From the NCBI GenBank assembly GCA_041287425.1, contig JBEULG010000002.1, positions 5,581-69,580 of the forward strand: a stretch of DNA of 64,000 nt, written 5' to 3'. Position numbers and translations under genes: made by a program. Source of the stretch: JAFGSI01 sp041287425 (GTDB lineage Bacteria > Chloroflexota > Anaerolineae > Anaerolineales > Villigracilaceae). Of this stretch, positions 1 to 7,969 are shown piece after piece; the stretch's first letter is position 1; each line of letters starts with the position of its first letter. The notes under the pieces are model-generated. The model saw only the letters and a list, made by a program, of their open reading frames with translations, ran no database searches and had not been told where the DNA came from.

Positions 1-258
1 TACGCCGCCTGGGCGCACGTGGGCGGGGAACGTTTCCCCGCCGCCACCAACATCGGCGTCAATCCCACCTTCACGCCCAGCCGCCAAACCGCCAGCGTGG
101 AGGCGCACCTGCTCGACTTTCAGGGCAACCTGTACGGCCAGGAAGTGCGGCTCGAATTCGTCGCCCGCCTGCGGGACGAGATGAAATTCCCCTCGGTGGA
201 GGCGCTGCTGGAGCAAATCTGGGAGGATATCGCCCGCGTGCGCGCCCTCTTGACCTGA
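1..258 (+). CDS. ribF: Riboflavin kinase/FAD synthetase, C-terminal part (partial)
   Basis: Only the last 85 codons are present; the frame is open to base 1, so the gene begins outside the window. The remainder is the flavokinase domain, which phosphorylates riboflavin to FMN in the cytoplasm. The signature ATNIGVNPTF (the TNIG.xPTF loop that binds Mg-ATP and flavin) is clear, followed by VEAHLLDF with the glutamate expected of the catalytic acid, then the terminal helix that ends bacterial RibF proteins. The N-terminal FMN adenylyltransferase half should lie upstream. The assignment rests on the motifs and is firm. Confidence 0.93.
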   Translation, partial: YAAWAHVGGERFPAATNIGVNPTFTPSRQTASVEAHLLDFQGNLYGQEVRLEFVARLRDEMKFPSVEALLEQIWEDIARVRALLT

Positions 259-306
259 GCCTATGATTTTCTCAATCGAGGCTTCCCTTTTCAAATAGAC
301 TTTCTG

Positions 307-360
307 CACAGATTGCACGAATAGGCACAGAGTTTCAAGGCTACTCTGTGACAATCTGTG
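307..360. repeat. Nested palindrome in the ribF-thyX spacer
   Basis: Two inverted repeats lie inside one another: outer arms CACAGATTG (307-315) and CAATCTGTG (352-360), inner arms CACAGAGT (326-333) and ACTCTGTG (343-350). Both pairs are perfect. There is no T-run on either side, so a simple terminator is unlikely; a dispersed palindromic repeat or an mRNA hairpin is possible. The remaining ribF-thyX spacer holds only the thyX promoter. Confidence 0.6.
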
Positions 361-401
361 GCAAAATTTTGAGAAAGCCACCCTCCTGACCTCTGCCCCG
401 G

Positions 402-430
402 TTGACTTTCGGGGCATTTTCGTCTATAGT
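402..430 (+). promoter_or_regulatory. Sigma-70-type promoter of the thyX-like gene, predicted leaderless
   Basis: TTGACT (402-407), a 17-bp spacer and TATAGT (425-430). Counting the last base of the -10 box as -7 puts +1 at 437, the A of the ATG. No Shine-Dalgarno sequence precedes the start, which fits a leaderless transcript. Confidence 0.75.
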
Positions 431-436
431 TCGCCC

Positions 437-1849
437 ATGCCCGAGCGCCAAATTTACCTCCTCTCCCCCAAAGAACTTTCCCCCGAAACCATCGCCGTCG
501 CCTTCGCCAAGACCTCCCGCTCGCCCGAATCCTTCCGCCAGATTGCCGCCGAACTGAGCGACGAAAAATCGGCCCAATTCCACGAGAAATGGGTGGTCGG
601 CTACGGGCACGCCTCGGTGGCCGAACACGCCGTCCTGCACATCGCCATCGAGAACGTCTCGCGGCTGGCGGTAGAATGCATCGAATCGAACCGCCTGGCC
701 TCCTACACCGAAAAATCCACCCGCTACCAGAAATGGGACCCGGACGCCTTCTTTACCCCTCCCGAACTGGACGGCCACCCGCTGCTCGGCCTCTACACGC
801 AGACCTGCCGCCTGCTCTTCGAGACCTACGCGCAGTCGCTGGCCCCGGTCAAGGCGCTGGTCGAAAAGCAGTTCCCGCGCCGGGAAAACGAGAGCGAGGA
901 GGCCTACGACCGGCGCATCCGCTCGCAATATGTGGACTCGTGCCGCTTCCTGCTGCCGGCCGCCTCGCTGGCCAACCTGGGCATGACCGCCAATGCCCGC
1001 CTGCTGGAACATGCCATCGGCAAGATGCTCTCGCACCCGCTGGCGGAGGTGCGCCAGATTGGCGAGGAGGTGAAACGCGTTGCCCGCGCCGAGGTCCCGA
1101 CCCTGGTCAAGTACGCCGAGAGCCTGCCCTACCTGACCCACACCAGCGCCGACCTGGAAGAAATCGCCAGGCGCCAGGCGCCAGCCGTCAATCGTCCCTC
1201 CTCCGACTGGTGCATTTTGCATGATTACGACCCCGAAGGCGAGGACAAAATCCTGGCGGCGGCGCTCTTCCGCTTCGGCGGCATGACCTATGCCGAGGCG
1301 CTGGAGGCCGTCCGTGCCGCCGCGCCCGCCGAGCGGGAAAGTCTGGCCGCTGCGCTGCTCGCTCGGCTGGGCGAACACGACACCCCACTGCGCGAACTGG
1401 AACACACCGCCTACACCTTCGAGATTCTCCTCGACCAGGGCGCTTACGCCGAGTTTAAACGCCACCGCATGATGAGCCAGACCCCCCAGGCGCTGACAGC
1501 GCGTCTGGGCTACGCCGTCCCGCGCCGGGTCGCGGAGGCAGGCTTCGAGGTCCGCTACCGGGCGGCGATGGAGGCCGCTGCCGAAGCCTACGAGAAACTG
1601 GCCGGGTGGAATCCGCACGCCGCCGCGTACCTGGTCCCCAACGGCTTCCACCGGCGGGTGCTGTTTACGATGAACCTGCGGGAAGCGTTTGCCTTCTGCC
1701 GGCTGCGCGCCGCCGCCAACGCCCACTTCTCGATGCGCCGCCTGGCCCAGCGCGTCGGCGAGGAAATCCGCCGCGTTCACCCCCTGCTGGAGCAATATCT
1801 GCGCCTGCCGGAGGAGACCTGGCAGGAAATCGAGCAGGAGTTTCTCTGA
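437..1849 (+). CDS. ThyX-like flavin-dependent thymidylate synthase family protein, two tandem domains
   Basis: 470 aa, about twice the length of a classical ThyX (220-250 aa). The first half has GYGHASVAEHAVLHI and NRLASYTEKSTRYQKW, which match the ThyX substrate- and FAD-binding segments (R...S..E.S.RY). The second half repeats the fold with ELEHTAYTFEILLDQGAY, then KRHRMMSQTPQALTARLGY (the RHR..S motif) and a C-terminal block with NAHFSMRRLAQ. ThyX methylates dUMP to dTMP using methylene-tetrahydrofolate and FADH2. Each half keeps a different part of the signature, so a single composite active site, or loss of activity, are both possible. The start is fixed by the leaderless promoter at 402-430. 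The gene stands alone on the plus strand. Confidence 0.75.
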   Translation: MPERQIYLLSPKELSPETIAVAFAKTSRSPESFRQIAAELSDEKSAQFHEKWVVGYGHASVAEHAVLHIAIENVSRLAVECIESNRLASYTEKSTRYQKWDPDAFFTPPELDGHPLLGLYTQTCRLLFETYAQSLAPVKALVEKQFPRRENESEEAYDRRIRSQYVDSCRFLLPAASLANLGMTANARLLEHAIGKMLSHPLAEVRQIGEEVKRVARAEVPTLVKYAESLPYLTHTSADLEEIARRQAPAVNRPSSDWCILHDYDPEGEDKILAAALFRFGGMTYAEALEAVRAAAPAERESLAAALLARLGEHDTPLRELEHTAYTFEILLDQGAYAEFKRHRMMSQTPQALTARLGYAVPRRVAEAGFEVRYRAAMEAAAEAYEKLAGWNPHAAAYLVPNGFHRRVLFTMNLREAFAFCRLRAAANAHFSMRRLAQRVGEEIRRVHPLLEQYLRLPEETWQEIEQEFL

Positions 1850-1970
1850 ACGGAGGGACGGTCGCAAAAGCGGGGCGAAATGGCATGTCACCCCACATCG
1901 CATAGAATCTCGGCCGCCGCTACAGGCAGCGGCCGAGCAATCGGCTCATCGTCTTTAGAGAGGCGGTCTT

Positions 1971-2390
1971 CTAGAAACTGGCCAGTTGAGCGAGGGTGCC
2001 AAAGATGGTCAGACCACAAAAAACAATCACAACCAACGCGCTGATGACGACGGCCAGGATGGCGAACGTCTTTTTCGTATCCTTCTGGAACAGCGCCACC
2101 ACGCCCATCACCAGACCGATGAAATTCACGATGGGGCCGCACCAGGAAAGGACAGCTGAAATTACCATGAACGGCGAAGACAGGTCAATCGCCTGCACCG
2201 GATTCCGCGCCGCAGCGGGGTTGCTCACTCCAAGCGAAGCGCCGTAGATGAACGAGACCGCGACGGCAAGGCAAAAAATCAACAAGCCCACCAGGCTGAC
2301 GATGAAAGCCGCCAGGCCCAGTTTGGATGGCTTTGCTCCTGGAACAGGCAAAGCGGTGTCGGAAACGGGGGGAATGGGCATGTCGTTCAT
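1971..2390 (-). CDS. Small DUF4190-like membrane protein (paralogue 1)
   Basis: 139 aa with a proline-rich cytoplasmic N-terminus (about 25 residues), a first hydrophobic segment (LGLAAFIVSLVGLLIFCLAV), then two more around VNFIGLVMGVVALF and FAILAVVISALVVIVF. The motif ALFQKDTKKTFAILAVVIS between the last two segments is shared with the neighbour at 2462-2845, so the two are tandem duplicates. The ATG at 2390 is chosen because AAAGGAG lies 5 nt upstream; a TTG 15 nt further out is in frame but has no ribosome site. No function can be assigned; the pattern resembles the DUF4190 family of small Gram-positive membrane proteins. Confidence 0.7.
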   Translation of the reverse strand: MNDMPIPPVSDTALPVPGAKPSKLGLAAFIVSLVGLLIFCLAVAVSFIYGASLGVSNPAAARNPVQAIDLSSPFMVISAVLSWCGPIVNFIGLVMGVVALFQKDTKKTFAILAVVISALVVIVFCGLTIFGTLAQLASF

Positions 2391-2461
2391 ACAAACTCCT
2401 TTCAATCGGTTCTTTTGGAATCTGAAGACTGGCCAAGCATTCCGCTGGCCACCTCAGCGGC

Positions 2462-2845
2462 CTACATACTCCCCATCGTCCTAATCAGATTGAAGGTAAT
2501 AATAACACAATAACCGAGCAAGAACAGGGCGCTGAAGATAATGCCCAAAATGCCAAAAATCTTCTTGGTATCTTTCTGGGCCACAGCGCCGATGCCCAAT
2601 CCAAGCGCTACCAGCGCCATGATTCCGCCGAGGCAAGAAAAGGCGACATCTATCCAATTGTAGGCTGGATCCACCTGAAGTCCGCCGCTCAACGAAAAGA
2701 TGAGAACCATATCCAAGCAGATAACCAGCATCGCCAGAATGACCAGCACAAACGAGGCGATTCCCAACACCGAGTGTTTTTGGGACGACGGTTCGAGACG
2801 GGGTTCAGACGGCGGCAGAGAGTAAGGTAAATTCGAGTCGGACAT
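2462..2845 (-). CDS. Small DUF4190-like membrane protein (paralogue 2)
   Basis: 127 aa. It has a polar, proline-rich N-terminus and three hydrophobic segments (around SVLGIASFVLVILAMLVICL, FSCLGGIMALVALGLGIGAV and FGILGIIFSALFLLGYCVII). The phrase AVAQKDTKKIFGILGIIFSA mirrors the neighbour at 1971-2390. The ATG at 2845 is preceded by AGAGGA at 7 nt; a longer in-frame extension to 2932 has no support. It lies 71 nt upstream of its paralogue in the same orientation, so the two may be co-transcribed. Function unknown. Confidence 0.68.
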   Translation of the reverse strand: MSDSNLPYSLPPSEPRLEPSSQKHSVLGIASFVLVILAMLVICLDMVLIFSLSGGLQVDPAYNWIDVAFSCLGGIMALVALGLGIGAVAQKDTKKIFGILGIIFSALFLLGYCVIITFNLIRTMGSM

Positions 2846-2996
2846 GGTGCGTTCCTCTGAAAGAAGAGATGGTAATGAACGATTTGAATAAGTATATCCC
2901 AAAACAGTTGTCAAAACAACAACAAGAGACATTGAAATTGCCCATAACCTGGTTCGCGGGGGCTAACCCTGAAGGGTGCTGCGCCAAGCGGACTCG

Positions 2997-3062
2997 AAGT
3001 CGGCTTCTAGCCGACTTTCAGGCACTGAGGCGGGACTTCGCGAAGCACCCCCGCAGGGGGTG
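2997..3062. repeat. Two palindromes in the spacer before the NYN gene
   Basis: Arms AAGTCGGCT (2997-3005) and AGCCGACTT (3009-3017) around TCT, then CACCCCC (3046-3052) and GGGGGTG (3056-3062) around GCA. The surrounding text (GCGGACT, GGCGGGACTTCGCG) resembles the palindrome-rich spacers at 44.6 kb and 63.5 kb, suggesting one dispersed family. There is no T-tract. Confidence 0.55.
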
Positions 3063-3095
3063 GGTCCCTGCCGAAGCCGATTGCACAAAGAGGGG

Positions 3096-3101
3096 TAAAA
3101 T
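3096..3101 (+). promoter_or_regulatory. -10 box of the NYN gene, predicted leaderless
   Basis: TAAAAT at 3096-3101 puts +1 at 3108, the A of the ATG. No good -35 box is seen 16-18 bp upstream and there is no Shine-Dalgarno sequence. The geometry matches the thyX, HDAC and radA promoters. Confidence 0.5.
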
Positions 3102-3107
3102 TACCCC

Positions 3108-3578
3108 ATGCCCTATCTGATTGACGGTCACAACCTGATTCCGAATCTCGGCCTGCGGCTGGATTCGCCCGACGACGAACTGGCCCTGATCGAACGCCTG
3201 CAACAATTCTGCCGGCTGCAGCGCACCCGGGCCGAGGTCTACTTCGACGGCGCGCCGCCGGGGCAGGCCGGCAAGCGCGGCTTCGGCCTGGTGACCGCCC
3301 ACTTCGTCCGCCAGGAATCGAGCGCCGACGCGGCCATCGAACGGCGGCTGGAGAGTCTGGGGCGCGCCGCCCGCAACTGGACGGTGGTCAGTTCAGACGG
3401 GCGCGTCCGCCGCGCCGCGCAGGCCGTCCACGCCCAGACGCTTTCGGCGGGTGAATTCGCCGCCCAGGTCCGGGCCGCATCCTTCAAAGAACAACCGGCC
3501 CCGGCCGCCGAGGCCAGCCTCAGCGCCGAGGAACTGGAAGAATGGCTGACGCTCTTTCGAGAACGGCGGGGAAAGTAA
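3108..3578 (+). CDS. NYN-domain (YacP/DUF901-like) RNA-binding or nuclease protein
   Basis: 156 aa. It opens with MPYLIDGHNLIPNLGL, the first acidic strand of NYN/PIN-like nucleases, followed by VYFDGAPPG and, in the second half, VVSSDGRVRRAAQ, which supply the remaining acidic metal ligands. The family includes YacP/Rae1, which cleaves ribosome-associated mRNA in Bacillus. The C-terminal 35 residues form a charged helix (SLSAEELEEWLTLFRERRGK). Length is normal for the family. The start is fixed by the -10 box ending 7 nt before it. It stands alone on the plus strand. Confidence 0.8.
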   Translation: MPYLIDGHNLIPNLGLRLDSPDDELALIERLQQFCRLQRTRAEVYFDGAPPGQAGKRGFGLVTAHFVRQESSADAAIERRLESLGRAARNWTVVSSDGRVRRAAQAVHAQTLSAGEFAAQVRAASFKEQPAPAAEASLSAEELEEWLTLFRERRGK

Positions 3579-3749
3579 TTTGCACAATTTAGATAATTCT
3601 AATCCAAATTTAATGTAGCCGCGCCGCAATTCATATATACTCAAATCAACATACCTGCCTCCTTTTTACCGGTATTGCAGGTATGAGCCATCGCAGGTCA
3701 GCATGTCCCCCCCATGCTGGCCGGGATCGGTGGTGTCCCCTCCCCTCAG

Positions 3750-3775
3750 GATCACCAGGCTTCGGCCTGGTGATC
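3750..3775. repeat. Perfect 11-bp stem with TTCG loop
   Basis: GATCACCAGGC (3750-3760) and GCCTGGTGATC (3765-3775) enclose TTCG, a very stable UUCG-type tetraloop in RNA. It lies 30 bp upstream of the HDAC promoter and is not followed by a T-run on either strand. It may insulate or terminate the upstream transcript, or be a dispersed element. The rest of 3579-3804 is AT-rich and holds nothing else recognised. Confidence 0.6.
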
Positions 3776-3804
3776 GAGTTTAACGGCCGATACAGGCGCG
3801 GCCG

Positions 3805-3832
3805 TTGACTTCTGCAAGAGGCCTACTATAAT
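3805..3832 (+). promoter_or_regulatory. Near-consensus promoter of the HDAC-family gene
   Basis: TTGACT (3805-3810), a 16-bp spacer and a consensus TATAAT (3827-3832). The predicted +1 is 3839 or 3840, at the ATG, and no Shine-Dalgarno sequence is present, so the mRNA is predicted to be leaderless. Confidence 0.8.
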
Positions 3833-3839
3833 CACGACT

Positions 3840-4850
3840 ATGAAAACCGCCTGCGCTCTCGTGCGTTCGCCCAATCACACCTATCCCGGCCATCCGGAAA
3901 ATCCCGCCCGCCTGAAATTGGTCGGCGACTGGGGCAAGCGGCCCTACGCCGAACGGTTGCTCTGCCTCGACCCGCAGCCGGCCCCCCTCGAAACAGTGGC
4001 CGCCGTGCATTCCGAACACATGTTGAGCGCCCTCGAGGCCGCCTGCCGAGCGGGGCCGGCCATCGTGGAGTCCGCCCCGACCTACGTCACGCCCTCGACC
4101 TACGCCGACGCCCTGCTGGCCGCCGGCGGGGCGCTGGCCTGCACCCAGGCTGTGCTGGAGGGCCGGGTGCGCAACGCCTTTGCCATCGTTCGCCCGCCGG
4201 GGCACCACGCCGAAGCCGAACGGGCAATGGGATTCTGCCTGCTCAACAACCTGGCCATCGCCGCCCGCCACGCCCTGGACAGCGGCCTCGAACGGCTGCT
4301 CATCTTCGACTTCGACGTCCATCACGGCAACGGCACTCAGGCGATTTTCTGGAACGAGCCGCGGGTGGCCTTCTTCTCCACCCATCAGGAGAACATCTAC
4401 CCCTTCCGCACCGGCCGCCTCGACGACGCCCCCCACGCCCGCGGCCGGATCGTCAACCTGCCGCTGCCGCCCCGCAGCGGCGACGCCGCCTTCGCCCGCC
4501 TCGCCAGCGAGATTCTCGCCCCGCTGGCGCGCCGCTTCACCCCCCAGATGATTTTCGTCTCGGCCGGCTTCGACGGCCACTGGAGCGACCCGCTGGCCCG
4601 TCTGAATCTGTCTTCGGGCGGCTACTTTGCCCTGGCCCGCCAATTGACCGCCCTGGCCGAAGAACTCTGCGGCGGGAAAATTGTCTTCGTCCTGGAGGGT
4701 GGCTACGAGCCCAAGAACCTGGCCGCCGGGGTGGAGGCCGTCCTCGCCGCGCTGACCGACAGCCCGTTCACGCCTGCCGATTCCAGCCCCTACCCGGAGC
4801 CGGAAATCGATGTCAGGCTGGATGAATTACGCCGCTGGCACGGAGTCTAA
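3840..4850 (+). CDS. Histone deacetylase-family (class II-like) zinc amidohydrolase
   Basis: 336 aa, the normal length for bacterial acetylpolyamine amidohydrolase/acetoin-utilisation-type HDAC homologues. The active site is complete: RPPGHHAE with H122/H123, FDFDVHHGNGTQ with zinc ligands D159 and H161, SAGFDGHWSDP with the third ligand D244, and the transition-state tyrosine in LEGGY (Y288). It is expected to hydrolyse acetyl-lysine or acetylated small amines in the cytoplasm; the sequence does not show which. It is monocistronic and convergent with the minus-strand gene that ends at 4868. Confidence 0.9.
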   Translation: MKTACALVRSPNHTYPGHPENPARLKLVGDWGKRPYAERLLCLDPQPAPLETVAAVHSEHMLSALEAACRAGPAIVESAPTYVTPSTYADALLAAGGALACTQAVLEGRVRNAFAIVRPPGHHAEAERAMGFCLLNNLAIAARHALDSGLERLLIFDFDVHHGNGTQAIFWNEPRVAFFSTHQENIYPFRTGRLDDAPHARGRIVNLPLPPRSGDAAFARLASEILAPLARRFTPQMIFVSAGFDGHWSDPLARLNLSSGGYFALARQLTALAEELCGGKIVFVLEGGYEPKNLAAGVEAVLAALTDSPFTPADSSPYPEPEIDVRLDELRRWHGV

Positions 4851-4867
4851 AAGCCAAAGACCTTTGA

Positions 4868-5572
4868 CTAAAACAGCAAATGCCCCAGCAGCGCCGCCGC
4901 CAGGGTGACGGTGAGATTGTCCACATCGCGCAGGGGCAGCGATTCGACCAGCGTCCCGCCCAGGGCGATGAGAGTGATGGGGAGCAGATAAGCGGCGAAG
5001 GGCGCGGGGAAGGCGCCCGTCAAGACATAAATCCAGACGATAAACGCCGCCAGCGCCCAGCCGCCGAGGAACATGCCGGCCGTCCCGGCCCAAGATTTTC
5101 CCCGATTCCAGGGCAAAGCCGGCGAGCGCAGGCCGCGGCCGGCGATATCGGCCAGGCCGTCGCCGCCGCACATCAGCATCAGAGCCACCATGCCAATCGG
5201 CGTCGTGCGCCAGTAAACCAGCGTCAGGACGACGAAGATGATGCCGTAGAAGAGCGGCCCTTTGAGGATTTCGCGCCGGTCGCCGGAGCGCGACATGGCC
5301 TTGACCGAGGCCTCATCCTTGACCACCCCCAGCCCGATGAGGGCGAACTGGACGGTGAACAGCAGCGGCACCAGCGCCGCCAGCCAGCGCGCCTCGGCGG
5401 CATCGGGGCGGAAGAGCAGCCAGCACAGCACGAACAGCGGCCCGGTCAGGATGTGGATGAGTTTGCGGCTCAGGCGCGAACCAATCCAGCCGCGGTGGGC
5501 GGCGAAATCCAGCGAGCGGATTTCGACCAGGGCAACAATAAGAGTGATGAGCAAAGCAAGGTAACTGTTCAT
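4868..5572 (-). CDS. Phytol kinase/phosphatidate cytidylyltransferase-family integral membrane protein
   Basis: 234 aa with about seven hydrophobic segments. Two motifs mark the VTE5/dolichol-kinase branch: RKLIHILTGPLFVL early on, and MLMCGGDGLADIAGRG, followed by WNRGKSWAGTAGMFLGGW, in the CTP-dependent kinase core. Such enzymes phosphorylate polyprenols or phytol using CTP. A polyprenol kinase next to a glycan locus would make sense for carrier-lipid recycling, but that is inference. GGAG lies 5 nt before the ATG at 5572; an ATG 15 nt upstream is also in frame. It lies 33 nt downstream of the membrane glycosyltransferase at 5606. Confidence 0.75.
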   Translation of the reverse strand: MNSYLALLITLIVALVEIRSLDFAAHRGWIGSRLSRKLIHILTGPLFVLCWLLFRPDAAEARWLAALVPLLFTVQFALIGLGVVKDEASVKAMSRSGDRREILKGPLFYGIIFVVLTLVYWRTTPIGMVALMLMCGGDGLADIAGRGLRSPALPWNRGKSWAGTAGMFLGGWALAAFIVWIYVLTGAFPAPFAAYLLPITLIALGGTLVESLPLRDVDNLTVTLAAALLGHLLF

Positions 5573-5605
5573 GGCCTCTCCGAACATCGAAATCGAGCGG
5601 AATGC

Positions 5606-7969
5606 TCAGGGGGAGGAGGTTCCTGGCGCAGTTTGCGCCTGCCAGTGCCAAACGTACTCGTCGGCGAACTGGCCGCGATATTCAACCAGCCGTCCAGCGC
5701 TCGAAAAGGTTTCCAGCGGGATGGGCTGGGATTGCTCGTAACGAATCTGGTCCAGGACGATCCAGCCGGACGGGTTCTGGGCGACCAGCGAGAGGAGGTA
5801 GTCGCGGCCATCGGGCCGCCTGTAATCGAAGGAATAAATCGCCCGGAAGGGCGGCGCTTCGACCCATTGACTGTAGTTGGCATAAACTGTCGCGATGAGC
5901 ACATCCTGGTCCGAGGCCTGAGCCAGCAGATAGGCATGCACGTCGGCCACATTCTCGTGATACTGACCTGTCACGGGCATCAGACCGGGCTGGTCCCAGA
6001 GCGTGGGCAACAGAATCTGTCGAACGTTGAGGCTGAGCGCCAGGGGGAGCAGTGCCGCCAGGCCGGCCGCGACCGGGGACCATTTCAGCCGCTTCAGCAG
6101 CAGCCAAAGGAAGAACCACAAAGCGTAGAGGCCGACCGCCAGCAGCGGGAGGTACCATATCTGGAGGTGAAAATAATAGCGGGGGGAAGCAAAACCGGCA
6201 AACAGCAGACTGAACGCCAGGGCGCTGCCGAAAAACAGGACAACGATGAAGGGCAAGGCCGGCTTTTGGCGCAAATAGACGCTCACCAGCAGGGCGCTGC
6301 CCAGCGCCAGCAGCGGCACGACGGTGGTCCGCCCATAGAACGCCTGCTGGGGGGCGTCCGAGAAAAACAAGTCTCTCACGCGGCCGGCGGTGGAGAAAAC
6401 ATTGGCCGAGAGGCCGTTGCTGCCCACGAACCAGCCGTAGCCGATCAGGCCTCCCGCCAGGAGCAACGCCAAAACGATGAGATTCTCGCGGTGGCTCCAA
6501 TCGAGGCGGGCAAGCAGGAAGAACACCAGCACCAGATAAGCGGAGAGGACGACCGAAAAGGTGGAGTTCTCATCGAGAAAGCGGCTGTAAATCACAGGAA
6601 TCAACAGCGCCAGGGCAAGGGCAATGAAATCGGGTTTCAACAGCGCCTTCCCATCCCGGCGAAGGACAAAGCGGGGCGGGAAGCGTTCGATGAGCGCCAG
6701 CATGCCCAGGATGATGAGATAAAAATACAAGGGATAATAGGCGTACTCGCGCACCGTCCGCGCCATCCCGATGACCCACGGACTGGCGGCATACAACAGG
6801 CCAGCCAGAACGGCCAGCGGCCGATTCAGCCGCCGGGCGACGAAGTACAAAGGCAAAACGGCCAGAGCATTGAAGACGACGCCTGCCAGGCGGGCCGACC
6901 AGAGACTGACGCCGAAAAGGCGAAAGAACAGAGCCACCGGCAGGGTGACGATGAACAGGCTGCGCTCATAGCCGACCTGGGCCACGGGCACGCCCTGGAC
7001 GAGGCTGCGCGCCGCCAGCAGGTGCATGTACTCGTCGGTGTAGGGCGAAAGGGCCTCCAGACGGAAGACGCGCAGCAGAAACGCCAGGGCCAGCAGGCCA
7101 AGCAGGGCGGCTCCATCCAGGAGGAGACGGCGGCGCCTGTTTTCCGATTTGCCGTCCTCCGAGAAGCGGCTGCGCAGTTCTGCAAGAGGCTCTTGCAGAG
7201 AAAACCAGGCCAGTGCGCTCAAGGCGGCAAAGAGGAGCGAGGCGTTGAGCAGGCCGAGGAAAATCACTGCGCCCGGCGAGGCGTAGAACGGCACCTCGAA
7301 GGGATAAGTGCGGGTCAACTGGCCGGGGGTGTCCGAAAACAGGTCAATGGTCTCGCTGACGCCGTTCCAGGTGACCGTCACCTGGCTGGCAGCGGGCGAG
7401 GTCGCCCAGACCAGGAGCGCCTGTCCCCCGGTCCGGCCGCGCCAGCGGACGAAGTTATCCGCCGTTTGACGCCAGAGAAGCGTCCCCTCGACTTTTTCCC
7501 AGCCGTTCAGTTCAGCCGCATCGAAGGACACCTCGCCCAGCGAGGTGTTCATCCACACCAATTGCGCTTCGGCGCCGGCAGCGGGACGGGCCGAGAGTTC
7601 CAGGCTTTGGCGGGGCAACAGAAAGGTGAGATAGTCCGTCTGTGACTCCCAGACGTTCGAGCCGAAAAACAGGCCGAGGAAACCTCCCGCCAGGCCCCAG
7701 ACCAGGAAGAAGCGGCGCGAGGCCGGCTGGAAACGCCGCCAAGAGGGCAGGAGAATCGCCTTCAGCAGGACAAAATGCCCTGCCGCGCCCAGCAGACAGG
7801 CCAGCAGGGTATAGATGGTCAGACGCCGGCTGGTGGGGGGCAGGGAGGCGCTCAACCAGTGAGCATAGACGAACAGGCCGAAGGCCAGGCCGAGGACAAG
7901 CGCGGCCGAATACAACCAGGCGGGGGCGTCCGTCAAGAATTTCGCAAGCGACTGCGCCAATCGTTTCAT
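5606..7969 (-). CDS. GT-C (GT39/ArnT-like) polytopic membrane glycosyltransferase
   Basis: 787 aa. It has three N-terminal membrane segments, a soluble stretch of roughly 110 residues with beta-rich text around AQLVWMNTSLGEVSFDAAEL, then a GT-C core. The core starts with a membrane segment followed by LSPYTDEYMHLLAARSL, where the acidic DE pair after the first helix is the hallmark of GT39/ArnT-type enzymes using polyprenyl-phosphate sugars. About ten more hydrophobic segments follow, with a soluble C-terminus. The true start is the ATG at 7969, which overlaps the stop of the upstream GT4 by 4 nt (ATGA); longer in-frame extensions lie inside that gene. It would transfer a lipid-linked sugar outside the membrane; acceptor unknown. 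Confidence 0.8.
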   Translation of the reverse strand: MKRLAQSLAKFLTDAPAWLYSAALVLGLAFGLFVYAHWLSASLPPTSRRLTIYTLLACLLGAAGHFVLLKAILLPSWRRFQPASRRFFLVWGLAGGFLGLFFGSNVWESQTDYLTFLLPRQSLELSARPAAGAEAQLVWMNTSLGEVSFDAAELNGWEKVEGTLLWRQTADNFVRWRGRTGGQALLVWATSPAASQVTVTWNGVSETIDLFSDTPGQLTRTYPFEVPFYASPGAVIFLGLLNASLLFAALSALAWFSLQEPLAELRSRFSEDGKSENRRRRLLLDGAALLGLLALAFLLRVFRLEALSPYTDEYMHLLAARSLVQGVPVAQVGYERSLFIVTLPVALFFRLFGVSLWSARLAGVVFNALAVLPLYFVARRLNRPLAVLAGLLYAASPWVIGMARTVREYAYYPLYFYLIILGMLALIERFPPRFVLRRDGKALLKPDFIALALALLIPVIYSRFLDENSTFSVVLSAYLVLVFFLLARLDWSHRENLIVLALLLAGGLIGYGWFVGSNGLSANVFSTAGRVRDLFFSDAPQQAFYGRTTVVPLLALGSALLVSVYLRQKPALPFIVVLFFGSALAFSLLFAGFASPRYYFHLQIWYLPLLAVGLYALWFFLWLLLKRLKWSPVAAGLAALLPLALSLNVRQILLPTLWDQPGLMPVTGQYHENVADVHAYLLAQASDQDVLIATVYANYSQWVEAPPFRAIYSFDYRRPDGRDYLLSLVAQNPSGWIVLDQIRYEQSQPIPLETFSSAGRLVEYRGQFADEYVWHWQAQTAPGTSSP

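Noticed and set aside
341..1903. Long minus-strand open frame of 520 codons opposite the thyX-like gene
   Set aside because: It is the antisense shadow of a gene with clear ThyX motifs; the translation is low-complexity Gly/Arg/Gln-rich with no family signature.
2886..2919. Promoter for the small membrane-protein pair (TTGACA near 2914-2909)
   Set aside because: The TTGACA has no acceptable -10 box at 16-18 bp; TATACT nearby pairs only with a weak TTGTTT, so the assignment is ambiguous.
4880..7645. Plus-strand open frame of 921 codons
   Set aside because: Antisense to the phytol-kinase-like and GT-C genes; extreme Gln/Arg/Gly composition typical of the reverse frame of a GC-rich membrane-protein gene.
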